64,000 nt of DNA from Kineococcus endophyticus (GCF_040796495.1 NZ_JBFNQN010000011.1:62001-126000), one strand, 5' to 3'. Numbered from the stretch's first letter, positions 8,990-16,196 are shown. Numbers and translations are program-made. Notes: generated by a model from the letters alone, not told the origin.

Positions 8990-9769
8990 TCAGAAGTGCA
9001 GGTCGACGACGACGGCCCGGTGGTCGCTGCCCCCGACCTGCTCGATGCGGGACTCGACCCGGACCTGCTCGTCGAGTCCGTCGGCGAGGGCGTGGTCGAG
9101 CTGCACCTTGGGCGAGGGGGCCGGGAACGTCGGCCCGGTCACGAGCGGTCGCCACGGCAGCACGCGCCGGACGATCCCCGGGGGCAGGTTCAGGTCGCCC
9201 AGCAGGACGAGCGGGCGGGGCAGGGTGCGGGCGAACTCCCGCACCGAGCGCAGCTGGCGGCCGGCCTGCCAGGGGGTGAACGACAGGTGGGTGCCCAGGA
9301 CGCTCAGCGGACCGGCCGGTGTCTGGACGACGGCGGCCACGACGACGCGCTGCTCGTCCGGCACCAGCCGTGGTCCGGACGCCGGGTCCAGGACGGGCAG
9401 CCGGCCGCGGCCGGCGGGCATGCGCAGCTCCCGGAAGCCCAGCGCGGTGTCGAACGCCCCGCGCACGAGGAGAGCGATGCCGTAGGACGGCTCGTCCGGC
9501 ACGGTCCGGTGGGCGTCCCGGATCCCCTGCGGCGCACCGGGTGTGCCGTGGACGGTGGCCGCGAACCAGCCGTGCGCGCGCAGTCCGGCCGCGAGCAGCG
9601 CGGTCTGGTCGACACCGCCACTGCGCGGCAGCAGGTGGTCGACCTCCTGGACCGCGACGACGTCGGCGTCCAGGCGCGCCACCGCGTGGACGAGGGCGGG
9701 CGTGTCGACCCGGCCGCTGCGCAGGTCCCGGCCCGAGGCCGCGTTGACCGAGGCCAGGCGCACGCGCAC
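8990..9769 (-). CDS. Endonuclease/exonuclease/phosphatase-family protein
   Basis: EEP-fold phosphodiesterase or phosphatase of about 259 residues. Family marks are RLASVNAASG (N-terminal metal Asn), VVAVQEVDHL (metal Glu), LGTHLSF, LVLLGDLNLP (GDxN motif) and the terminal catalytic GGSDHRAVVVDL. No signal peptide is seen, so it is probably cytosolic. The start is placed at GTG 9769, 5 bases after the stop of the upstream phosphotransferase; the frame is open further upstream but only inside that gene. The substrate (DNA, inositol phosphate, nucleotide or phospholipid) cannot be told. Confidence 0.82.
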   Translation of the reverse strand: MRVRLASVNAASGRDLRSGRVDTPALVHAVARLDADVVAVQEVDHLLPRSGGVDQTALLAAGLRAHGWFAATVHGTPGAPQGIRDAHRTVPDEPSYGIALLVRGAFDTALGFRELRMPAGRGRLPVLDPASGPRLVPDEQRVVVAAVVQTPAGPLSVLGTHLSFTPWQAGRQLRSVREFARTLPRPLVLLGDLNLPPGIVRRVLPWRPLVTGPTFPAPSPKVQLDHALADGLDEQVRVESRIEQVGGSDHRAVVVDLHF

Positions 9770-9774
9770 GCCGC

Positions 9775-10698
9775 TCAGCCCAGGGGGGTCGCGTCGGCGT
9801 GGGCGGCGAGCTCGTCGAGCATCCGCCGTGCGTCCTCGACGATCTCCGGGTCCTCGATGCGCAGCCCGAGCAGCAGCCAGCGCGCGAGCGCGAGCTCGCC
9901 GGCCAGCCGGGCCCGCAGCAGCAGGTCGGGGTCGGGCGGTTCGGGCAGCGCGTGGGCGTAGGCCTCCAGCACGGACTCCAGGGCGTCCGGGTCCGCACCC
10001 ACCGCGAGCCACGCGAAGTCGTCCGCGGGGTCGGCGATCTTGGCGTCCACCCAGCCCGTGACGCCCGTGACGCTCGCGCCGTCGGTGCGCACGTGCTCGC
10101 CCACGAGGTCGCCGTGGACGGGGGTCGCCGCGAAGCGCCAGTGGGTGACGTCCTCCATGAGCGCCTCCCACCGGGTCAGCAGGCGCGGGGGGACGTGACC
10201 GGTCCCGGCGGCGCGGTCCAGCTCGGACAGCCGCCGGCGCCGGTACTCCTCGGCGTCGTAGACCGGGACGCCGGCCTCGCTGAACACCGAGCCGTCGATC
10301 TGGTGCAGGGCGGCCAGGCCTGTGCCGAGGGAGGCGGCCAGCCCCGGACCGGGACGCAGCGTGCCCGGGTCCAGCGGGTGGCCGGGCAGCTCGGGGTGCA
10401 CGACGCAGCGGCCGCCGTCGGGCAGCGCCAGCGTCCCGGCGACCTCGGGCACGGCGAAGGGCAGCGGGTCGTGCAGCCGGTGGAGCCCCGTCAGCAGGTC
10501 GACCTCGGCGTCGAGGGCGGCGGCCGCCGCGGCCCGTCGGGGGGCGCGGACGACGTACCGCGTGCCGTCGGCGCCGACCGCGAGCGCGACGTCGAAGTCG
10601 GCTCCGTCGTCCTCGGCCGGACCGGCCGCGACCACGTCCAGGTTCCGCACGGCGGCGGTGGCGAGGGCGGCGAGGACACGGGGCGAGCGGGCTGGCAC
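9775..10698 (-). CDS. Phosphotransferase (APH/macrolide-kinase-like)
   Basis: 307-residue kinase-fold phosphotransferase. The Brenner motif reads VHGDLVGEH and the metal loop reads VDAKIADPADDFAWL. In APH enzymes the eighth motif residue is usually Asn; here it is His, as I recall for macrolide 2'-phosphotransferases (Mph, HGDLxxxH). A homologue sits next to adnAB and nudC in mycobacteria, so this may be a conserved housekeeping kinase rather than an acquired resistance gene. Its GTG start follows a TACCGT box by 6 bases, indicating a leaderless mRNA. It is probably cotranscribed with the downstream EEP gene (5-bp gap). Confidence 0.85.
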   Translation of the reverse strand: MPARSPRVLAALATAAVRNLDVVAAGPAEDDGADFDVALAVGADGTRYVVRAPRRAAAAAALDAEVDLLTGLHRLHDPLPFAVPEVAGTLALPDGGRCVVHPELPGHPLDPGTLRPGPGLAASLGTGLAALHQIDGSVFSEAGVPVYDAEEYRRRRLSELDRAAGTGHVPPRLLTRWEALMEDVTHWRFAATPVHGDLVGEHVRTDGASVTGVTGWVDAKIADPADDFAWLAVGADPDALESVLEAYAHALPEPPDPDLLLRARLAGELALARWLLLGLRIEDPEIVEDARRMLDELAAHADATPLG

Positions 10699-10704
10699 GC
10701 CCCC

Positions 10705-10710
10705 ACGGTA
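10705..10710 (-). promoter_or_regulatory. Leaderless -10 box (TACCGT) for the phosphotransferase
   Basis: The minus strand reads TACCGT, then six bases, then the GTG start at 10698. Spacing is that of a transcript starting at or next to the start codon. No convincing -35 was seen. Confidence 0.5.
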
Positions 10711-10727
10711 TTGCGCGGGGGGCTGCT

Positions 10728-10733
10728 TAGGGT
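10728..10733 (+). promoter_or_regulatory. Leaderless -10 box (TAGGGT) for nudC
   Basis: TAGGGT is followed by six bases and the GTG start at 10740, with no Shine-Dalgarno sequence. Together with the opposite-strand box it packs two divergent leaderless promoters into a 41-bp gap. Confidence 0.55.
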
Positions 10734-10739
10734 GCAGGT

Positions 10740-11711
10740 GTGACCCCCGTGCCGCTCCCGAGCCCTCCGCTGCGCAACCTCGCCCTGTCCCGCCAGCACG
10801 TCGACCGCAACGGGGTGGACCGCACGCCGGCCTCGCGCCTGGCCGAGCTGTGGGCCTCGCCGGACACCCTCGTCCTGCAGGTCCACGCGGGTCGGGCGCC
10901 CGTGGTGGACACGCCGGAGGGGCCGCGCCTGGTGCTGCGCGCGCCGGGCGAGGTCGCCGCGCCCGGCCCGGAGGACCTGCAGCTGTACCTGGGCGTGGAG
11001 GACGGCGTCCACCACGTGGCCCTCGTCTCGGCCGAGGCCGAACCCGAGAGCACCGACGGCGCCGCCGGCGGGGAGGAGTGGCGCGGTCTGCGCGAGGTGG
11101 GGGAGCAGCTGCCGGCGCGCGACGCGGGCCTGTTCACCGAGGCGCTGGCCATGGGCAACTGGCACGCCGTCACCCGGTTCTCCCCGCGCACGGGCCAGCC
11201 GCTGGCGGCGACGACGTCGGGCTGGGTCAAGGCCGAGCCGGACGGCAAGGAGCACTTCCCGCGCACGGACGCCGCCGTGATCATGGCGATCATCTCGCCG
11301 GACGACCGGCTCCTGCTGGGGCACCAGCCGATCTGGCCGGCCAACCGCTACTCCGTGCTCGCGGGTTTCGTCGAACCCGGGGAGTGCTTCGAGGACACCG
11401 TGCGGCGCGAGGCGTTCGAGGAGGCCGGCATCGTCATCGGCACCGAACCCGACGACGTCCGGTACCTCGGCAGCCAGCCGTGGCCGTTCCCGGCCAGCCT
11501 CATGGTGGGTTTCGCGGCGCGCGCCACGACGACGGACATCAAGGTCGACGGCGACGAGATCGCCCTGGCCCGCTGGTTCTCCCGCGAGGAGCTGGCCGAG
11601 GAGCTGCGGACCGGCGGCGTGCTGCCGCCCCCGGGCGTCTCGATCGCCCGCCGGCTCATCGAGGCCTGGTACGGCGGGCCGCTGCCCGTCGAGGACCGGC
11701 CCTGGGTCTGA
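10740..11711 (+). CDS. nudC: NAD(+)/NADH diphosphatase, Nudix family
   Basis: Hydrolyses NAD(H) to NMN(H) and AMP and, in other bacteria, removes NAD caps from RNA. The Nudix box spans residues 209-231 (GFVEPGECFEDTVRREAFEE then AGI) and is followed by the NudC signature SQPWPFPAS at 245-253. Length (323) is normal. The zinc ribbon is degenerate: where relatives have CPRC this protein has SPRT (148-151), and no second Cys pair precedes FPRTD (173-177). The fold may be held without zinc. It is divergent from the phosphotransferase and converges on the uridine-kinase-like gene, with a small hairpin (11708-11724) across both stops. Confidence 0.93.
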   Translation: MTPVPLPSPPLRNLALSRQHVDRNGVDRTPASRLAELWASPDTLVLQVHAGRAPVVDTPEGPRLVLRAPGEVAAPGPEDLQLYLGVEDGVHHVALVSAEAEPESTDGAAGGEEWRGLREVGEQLPARDAGLFTEALAMGNWHAVTRFSPRTGQPLAATTSGWVKAEPDGKEHFPRTDAAVIMAIISPDDRLLLGHQPIWPANRYSVLAGFVEPGECFEDTVRREAFEEAGIVIGTEPDDVRYLGSQPWPFPASLMVGFAARATTTDIKVDGDEIALARWFSREELAEELRTGGVLPPPGVSIARRLIEAWYGGPLPVEDRPWV

Positions 11712-11720
11712 GCGTCCCGC

Positions 11721-12290
11721 TCAGTCCCGCAGGAGCTCGGCCGGGTGACGGGGGTCCTCGCACCGCAGGACCGCCGTCGCCGCGTCGACCGGGCCCTCGG
11801 TGGCGAGGTAGCGCTGCCACCCGCCCACGACCCGGTCGGCGTCCTGCTCGGGGACGCGCCGGCGGATGGCCGCCTCCGACGTCGTGAGGTGCACGACGGC
11901 GTCGAACCCCCAGCGCAGCGTGTTGGTCAGCAGGAACGACCCGGCGAGCACCAGCACCGCGTCGTCGGCCACGTCCTCACGACGCGCGCGGGAGGCGCGG
12001 TCGGTCTCGGGGTCGTACAGCGAGGGCACCCACCGGCGTCCGGTCGGCGCGTCGAGCGGTTCCAGCACCTCCCGGTAGAGGCCGGGGACGTCGAGCCAGC
12101 CGTCGAGGTAGGCGTCCGGGTCGTCGCGGCCGAACTCGTACCGCAGCGAGCGCGGCCGCCAGAACCCCTGCCACGTGGTCAGCAGGACGGGCCGGGCGGC
12201 GTCGCGCAGCGCCTGCGCCAGGTGCTCGGCGTACCAGAGGGTGTCCGCGTCGACGGCGCCGTCCACGCCGACGCGCGCCCCCGCCGGCAA
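11721..12290 (-). CDS. Uridine-kinase-like protein with a degenerate P-loop
   Basis: About 189 residues from TTG 12290; the true start is uncertain because no ATG or GTG precedes the conserved region downstream of the mycoredoxin stop. It resembles the actinobacterial uridine/phosphoribulokinase-like family (WQGFWRPRSLRYEFGRDDPD, VLVLAGSFLLTNTLRWGFD, RYLATEGPVDAA). The expected GxxGxGK[ST] loop appears only as GVDGAVDADT: the Lys and following glycines are missing, so ATP binding is doubtful. An upstream CTG overlapping the mycoredoxin stop would add about 24 residues. It is downstream of mycoredoxin on the same strand. Confidence 0.6.
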   Translation of the reverse strand: MPAGARVGVDGAVDADTLWYAEHLAQALRDAARPVLLTTWQGFWRPRSLRYEFGRDDPDAYLDGWLDVPGLYREVLEPLDAPTGRRWVPSLYDPETDRASRARREDVADDAVLVLAGSFLLTNTLRWGFDAVVHLTTSEAAIRRRVPEQDADRVVGGWQRYLATEGPVDAATAVLRCEDPRHPAELLRD

Positions 12291-12358
12291 CGACGCGGCC
12301 CACCGGTCCGCGAACTCGCGGGGACCGGTGGGCCGGAAGGTGCTCGTCGTGGATCCCG

Positions 12359-12619
12359 TCAGGAGAGCTTGGCCTTGACCTCGGCGAGCGAGGGGTTGGT
12401 GGCCGCGGAGCCGTCGGGGAACAGCAGGGTCGGGACGGTCTGGTTGCCGCCGTTGACCTGCATGACGTACTCGGCCGCGTCCGGGACCTCCTCGATGTTG
12501 ACCTCGGAGTAGCTGATGCCCTCGCGGTCCATCTGCGACTTCAGACGGCGGCAGTAGCCGCACCACGTCGTCGTGAACATGGTGACGCTGCCGGCCGCCG
12601 GGGCCTCGATCGTGGACAC
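12359..12619 (-). CDS. mrx1: Mycoredoxin (glutaredoxin-like, CGYC)
   Basis: 86-residue thioredoxin-fold reductase that resolves mycothiol-protein mixed disulfides. The active site is CGYC (residues 20-23) in TTTWCGYCRRLK, with the cis-Pro segment TVPT at 61-64. GTG 12619 is chosen for the strong GAAGGAG ribosome site 8-14 bases upstream. A GGAAG-N18-GTTG element about 60-85 bases upstream matches the SigR/SigH promoter class except for one base, so thiol-stress control is likely. Gene order mycoredoxin-uvrD2 (divergent) is conserved in actinobacteria as I recall it. Confidence 0.92.
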   Translation of the reverse strand: MSTIEAPAAGSVTMFTTTWCGYCRRLKSQMDREGISYSEVNIEEVPDAAEYVMQVNGGNQTVPTLLFPDGSAATNPSLAEVKAKLS

Positions 12620-12676
12620 GTCGTCCCGCTCCTTCGTTCGTCCTCACCACGGACTGTGGATCCCTGACGCCCGCTG

Positions 12677-12703
12677 CAACCTTGGCGCCCGTCCCGATCT
12701 TCC
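12677..12703 (-). promoter_or_regulatory. SigR-type promoter upstream of mycoredoxin
   Basis: Read on the minus strand: GGAAG (12703-12699), an 18-base spacer, then GTTG (12680-12677). The SigR/SigH consensus is GGAAT-N18/19-GTT, so there is one mismatch. Predicted transcription start is about 50 bases before the mycoredoxin GTG, leaving room for its ribosome binding site. Confidence 0.6.
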
Positions 12704-12760
12704 CCGACGGCGCGGCGCCCGGCTCGCCCGACCTGGTCCGCCCGGGGGCGATGGGCCCGC

Positions 12761-12811
12761 GGGCACGGGGCCACCCCGTGCGCAGTGATCGGGCACGGGG
12801 CCACCCCGTGC
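12761..12811. repeat. Two identical 19-bp hairpins spaced 30 bp
   Basis: GCACGGGG-CCA-CCCCGTGC occurs at 12763-12781 and again at 12793-12811. Each copy is a perfect 8-bp-arm inverted repeat; flanking GG is also repeated. They lie in the 308-bp divergent gap between mycoredoxin and uvrD2, which otherwise holds the SigR-type promoter and a CCACCC-rich run (about 12820-12860). They may be a tandem operator or RNA hairpins. Confidence 0.65.
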
Positions 12812-12927
12812 ACGACGACCCACCCCGCCGGCCACCCGACCACCCACCCCGCGGTGACCCCGTCGTCCACAACGCGCCGCCCCGGGTGCGGCGGAGCACC
12901 GCCGGTGTGGGGGAAGATGCCCGGGCG

Positions 12928-15033
12928 ATGACGGACCTCATGACGACCCCGACGACCCGGCAGGACGCCGACGGCGTGCTCGACGGACTGGACCCCGAGC
13001 AGCGCCAGGTGGCCACGACGCTCGACGGGCCGGTGTGCGTGCTGGCCGGGGCGGGCACGGGCAAGACGCGCGCCATCACCCACCGCATCGCCTACGGCGT
13101 GCACTCCGGCGCCTACGTCCCCAACCGCGTGCTGGCGGTGACCTTCACCGCGCGCGCGGCGGGGGAGATGCGCACGCGCCTGCGCGACCTCGGGGTCGGC
13201 GGCGTCCAGGCCCGCACGTTCCACGCCGCCGCGCTGCGGCAGCTGCAGTTCTTCTGGCCGCAGTCCATCGGCGGCACGCTGCCGAACCTCGTGGAGCACA
13301 AGGCCTCGCTCATCGCCGACGCGTGCCACCGCCTGCGGATCCAGGCCGACCGGACGCGGGTGCGCGACCTGTCGGCGGAGGTCGAGTGGACCAAGGTCAT
13401 GCTCGTCGACCCCGACGACTACGTCCGCGTCGCCACTGCGGCCGGGCGGGGCGAGCCCGGCGGCCTCGACCTGGCGACGGTCGCCCGGCTCGTGCGGACG
13501 TACGAGGACGTCAAGACCGACCGCGCCGTCATCGACTTCGAGGACGTCCTGCTGCTGACCGCGGGCATCCTCGACGAGCGGCCCGACGTCGCGGCGACGG
13601 TCCGTGAGCAGTACCGGCACTTCGTCGTCGACGAGTACCAGGACGTCTCCCCGCTGCAGCAGCGCCTGCTCGACCTGTGGCTCGGTGGCCGGCAGGACCT
13701 GTGCGTCGTCGGCGACGCCAGCCAGACCATCTACTCCTTCGCGGGCGCGACGCCCGAGCACCTGCTCGACTTCCCCCGCCGCCACCCGGGCGCGACGGTC
13801 GTCCGCCTCGTGCGCGACTACCGCTCGACGCCGGAGGTCGTGCAGCTGGCGAACTCCGTCCTCTCGCAGGCGACGGGCCTGCACGCCCGCGCCCGCCTCG
13901 AGCTCATCGCCCAGCGGCCCTCGGGCCCGCCGCCGTCGTTCACGGCCTACGACGACGACGTGGCCGAGGCGTCCGGGGTCGCCGCGCGCATCGCGGCGGA
14001 GATCCGCGCCGGTCGCTCGGCCAAGGACATCGCCGTGCTGTTCCGCACCAACGGGCAGTCGCAGGCGCTGGAGTCGGCGCTCGCGGACGCGGGGGTCGGC
14101 TACGTCGTCCGCGGCGGGGAGCGGTTCTTCTCCCGCAAGGAGGTGCGCGACGCCGTCGTGCTCCTGCGCGGCGCCGCGCGCTCGGCCCTGCCCGGGCACG
14201 ACCTCGGTGAGGAGACCCGCGCCGTCCTGGGCTCCGTGGGCTGGGCGCCCACCGCCCCCACGGCCGCCGGCGCCACCCGCGAGAAGTGGGAGTCGCTGCA
14301 GGCCCTCGTCGTCCTCTCCGACGAGCTGGCGCAGAAGCGGCCCGGCTCGACCGTGGCCGACCTCGTCGACGAGCTCGTCGAGCGCAGCCAGGCCCAGCAC
14401 GCGCCCACCGTCGACGGCGTGACGCTCGCCTCCTTCCACGCCGCCAAGGGCCTGGAGTGGGACGTGGTGTTCCTCGTGGGGGTGAGCGAGGGGCTGCTGC
14501 CGATCTCGTTCGCCGAGACCCCGGAGGACGTGGAGGAGGAGCGACGGCTCCTGTACGTCGGCGTCACCCGCGCGCGGGAGGGGATCCACCTGTCCTGGGC
14601 GAACTCCCGGACCCCCGGCGGCCGGGCCACCCGCAAACCCTCCCGGTTCCTCGACGCCGTCCGTCCGCAGGCCACCCCGGCCGGTCGCCGGCCGGCGGGC
14701 GGTGGGTCGGCCGCCAAGCAGCGCAGCTCCGGTCCCATGACGTGCCGCGTCTGCGGCGGCGCGCTGAGCGTCGCGGTGGACCGCAAGCTGCGCCGGCACG
14801 CCGACTGCCCCGCCAGCTACGACGAGGCGGTCTTCGAGAAGCTGCGCGAGTGGCGCAGCGCCACGGCCAAGGCCGCCGAGGTCCCGGCCTACGTCGTCTT
14901 CACCGACGCCACGCTCATGGCCATCGCCGAAGCCGTGCCCACCAACACGACCGACCTGTCCCGCATCGGGGGCGTCGGTCCGGCCAAGCTGGAGAAGTAC
15001 GGCGACGAGGTCCTCGAGGTCCTCGCCGGCTGA
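12928..15033 (+). CDS. uvrD2: UvrD2-type DNA helicase with HRDC domain
   Basis: 701-residue SF1 3'-5' helicase, the length expected for mycobacterial UvrD2. It has Walker A AGAGTGKT (40-47), VTFTARAAGEM, Walker B DEYQDVS, QTIYSFAGA, SFHAAKGLEWDVVFLVGVSE and LYVGVTRARE. After a basic linker comes the zinc-binding segment C606-x2-C609-x14-H624-x2-C627; relatives have four Cys, so one ligand is His here. The end is an HRDC domain (VFTDATLMAIAEAVP, then RIGGVGPAKLEKYGDEVL). ATG 12928 gives the family N-terminus (MTDLMTTPTTRQ); the frame is open upstream but through repeat-rich noncoding DNA. Confidence 0.93.
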   Translation: MTDLMTTPTTRQDADGVLDGLDPEQRQVATTLDGPVCVLAGAGTGKTRAITHRIAYGVHSGAYVPNRVLAVTFTARAAGEMRTRLRDLGVGGVQARTFHAAALRQLQFFWPQSIGGTLPNLVEHKASLIADACHRLRIQADRTRVRDLSAEVEWTKVMLVDPDDYVRVATAAGRGEPGGLDLATVARLVRTYEDVKTDRAVIDFEDVLLLTAGILDERPDVAATVREQYRHFVVDEYQDVSPLQQRLLDLWLGGRQDLCVVGDASQTIYSFAGATPEHLLDFPRRHPGATVVRLVRDYRSTPEVVQLANSVLSQATGLHARARLELIAQRPSGPPPSFTAYDDDVAEASGVAARIAAEIRAGRSAKDIAVLFRTNGQSQALESALADAGVGYVVRGGERFFSRKEVRDAVVLLRGAARSALPGHDLGEETRAVLGSVGWAPTAPTAAGATREKWESLQALVVLSDELAQKRPGSTVADLVDELVERSQAQHAPTVDGVTLASFHAAKGLEWDVVFLVGVSEGLLPISFAETPEDVEEERRLLYVGVTRAREGIHLSWANSRTPGGRATRKPSRFLDAVRPQATPAGRRPAGGGSAAKQRSSGPMTCRVCGGALSVAVDRKLRRHADCPASYDEAVFEKLREWRSATAKAAEVPAYVVFTDATLMAIAEAVPTNTTDLSRIGGVGPAKLEKYGDEVLEVLAG

Positions 15034-15038
15034 TGCTC

Positions 15039-15061
15039 GACCCGTTGCGCGACAACGGGTC
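15039..15061 (+). terminator. Hairpin after uvrD2
   Basis: GACCCGTTG-CGCGA-CAACGGGTC, a perfect 9-bp stem six bases after the uvrD2 stop, with no T run. Likely a terminator or insulator before the whiB7 promoter. Confidence 0.5.
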
Positions 15062-15109
15062 ACGAGGTGGTTGAAACCGGCCGGGAAACTCGTCCGGACG
15101 ACGCGCGGA

Positions 15110-15148
15110 AAAAGACGTTGTCGTCCTCGCGCGGGTGCCCCTAGAGTC
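15110..15148 (+). promoter_or_regulatory. WhiB7-type autoregulated promoter
   Basis: An AAAAA tract (15110-15114) lies 4 bp before a -35 hexamer TTGTCG (15119-15124), then an 18-bp spacer and -10 TAGAGT (15143-15148). WhiB7 targets in mycobacteria have an AT-rich block directly upstream of the -35, bound by the AT-hook; this is the only such block in the gap. Start of transcription is expected near 15155, giving a leader of about 525 bases. Confidence 0.75.
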
Positions 15149-15208
15149 AGGAACACCACAGCGCGGCCACCGGGCCTGCGCGGACGTGCACGAGAGGGGG
15201 GCGGACCG

Positions 15209-15481
15209 ATGGACAGCAACACCACGATGCAGATCGCGACGACGCAGATCTCGCCGATCGCCGCTCCCGTCGCCCTGCCCGTCCGCACCGCCGTCCCGGC
15301 GTCCGCGTGCGCTCCGTGGGAGCGCAGCCACGCCTCCACCCGGGTCGTCTCCACGGGTGGAGTGCGCCTGCTGCCGGCCATCGACGGGCGGCTGCGCAAG
15401 GACGTCATGGACGTCACGGGTGCCTACGGCGCCTCCCTCTTCCCGTCTGCGGGACCCTCGACCTCGAGTCCACCGGTCTAG
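15209..15481 (+). CDS. Upstream ORF of the whiB7 leader (90 residues)
   Basis: Small ORF beginning MDSNTTMQIATTQISP with a good ribosome site (GAGAGGGGGG, 15192-15201). It resembles no domain I know. Position identifies it: it lies between the whiB7 promoter and an intrinsic terminator that starts 23 bases after its stop. In mycobacteria and Streptomyces, an upstream ORF in the whiB7/wblC leader couples ribosome slowing by antibiotics to escape from early termination. Its peptide is probably regulatory rather than functional. It is long for such an ORF, and some of the 3' codons may belong to alternative RNA pairing (CCGGTC 15474-15479 can pair with GACCGG just downstream). Confidence 0.7.
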   Translation: MDSNTTMQIATTQISPIAAPVALPVRTAVPASACAPWERSHASTRVVSTGGVRLLPAIDGRLRKDVMDVTGAYGASLFPSAGPSTSSPPV

Positions 15482-15503
15482 ACCTCTCGACCGGCAGCCT
15501 CCA

Positions 15504-15541
15504 GGCCGCGGATCCCGACACCTCGGGTCCGCGGCCATTTT
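15504..15541 (+). terminator. Intrinsic terminator/attenuator in the whiB7 leader
   Basis: Stem GGCCGCGGATCCCGA (15504-15518), loop CACC, and TCGGGTCCGCGGCC (15523-15536), paired along 14 bp with one bulged T, followed by ATTTTG. T-rich tails are rare in this DNA, so this is a strong candidate. It lies between the upstream ORF and whiB7 and should stop most transcripts unless ribosomes are slowed. Confidence 0.8.
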
Positions 15542-15681
15542 GCGTTCGTGGGCTCTTCGACGCCGAACCACCACCGCCGGAGAAACAGTTGAACACCCAG
15601 CCCACGATCCGCCGGACCCGACCGATCACCCGCACCGACCGCACCACCGGAACCACCGGACGAGAGAGGGAGGTGAGCGGC

Positions 15682-15939
15682 GTGAGCCGCCGCCACACGC
15701 CGGACCCGCTGCCCTGCCGCCGCTTCGACTCCGAACTCTGGTTCGCCGAGAAGCCGGAGGACGTCGAACTCGCCAAGTCGCTGTGCCAGGAGTGCCCGCT
15801 CGCGAACGCCTGTCTCGCAGGCGCTCTCGAGCGCGCCGAACCCTGGGGCGTCTGGGGCGGGCAGCTCGTGCTCGCCGGGGTCGTCGTACCCCGCAAGCGC
15901 CCCCGCGGCCGTCCCCGCAAGCACCCCGTCGCCGCCTGA
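15682..15939 (+). CDS. whiB7: WhiB7 transcription factor
   Basis: 85-residue Fe-S regulator of intrinsic antibiotic resistance that works with the primary sigma factor. The four cluster Cys are C12, C35, C38 and C44 (LCQECPLANAC). EPWGVWGG (53-60) is the sigma-binding G(V/I)WGG turn, and KRPRGRPRK (72-80) is the AT-hook that sets WhiB7 apart from other Wbl proteins. GTG 15682 is chosen because GGGAGG ends 9 bases upstream; another in-frame GTG at 15673 overlaps that site. The gene has a long leader with promoter, upstream ORF and terminator. A 69-residue gene follows after 38 bp. Confidence 0.93.
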   Translation: MSRRHTPDPLPCRRFDSELWFAEKPEDVELAKSLCQECPLANACLAGALERAEPWGVWGGQLVLAGVVVPRKRPRGRPRKHPVAA

Positions 15940-15977
15940 GCGGACGGGGACCCCACGTGAGAACCCCAGGAGTCGCC

Positions 15978-16187
15978 ATGTCGTACGTCGAGGAACAACT
16001 GCTCCGAGAACGGGTGGCCGCCGCGCACCGCGACGCCGCCCGCATCCGGACCGCCCGCGCTCTGCGGGCCCGTCGGCGGGCCGAGGTCGCCGCCCGCCGG
16101 GCGCTCGTCCTCGCGGTCCGCGCCGACCGCGCCGCCGAACTGGCGGAGAGCACCACCGGCGAGGACCGCGAACTGCTCGCGGTCTGA
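15978..16187 (+). CDS. Small Arg/Ala-rich helical protein downstream of whiB7
   Basis: 69 residues, starting MSYVEEQLLRERVAAAHRDA. ATG 15978 has CCCAGGAG 6-13 bases upstream. Nearly the whole chain is predicted helical, with heptad-like A/R repeats (ARIRTARALRARRRAEVAAR) and an acidic tail, so a short coiled coil or nucleic-acid-binding helix is plausible. I recognise no family function. It is 38 bp after whiB7 on the same strand with no terminator between, so it is probably in the WhiB7-controlled transcript. Confidence 0.7.
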   Translation: MSYVEEQLLRERVAAAHRDAARIRTARALRARRRAEVAARRALVLAVRADRAAELAESTTGEDRELLAV

Positions 16188-16196
16188 CCCGTCCGC

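Noticed and set aside
9775-10698. Acquired macrolide-resistance gene
   Set aside because: The Mph-like His is present, but the gene sits in conserved actinobacterial order with host-like base composition, so a housekeeping kinase is more likely.
12682-12927. Upstream extension of the uvrD2 reading frame
   Set aside because: It crosses the duplicated hairpins and CCACCC-rich noncoding DNA and gives no family similarity; ATG 12928 yields the normal length.
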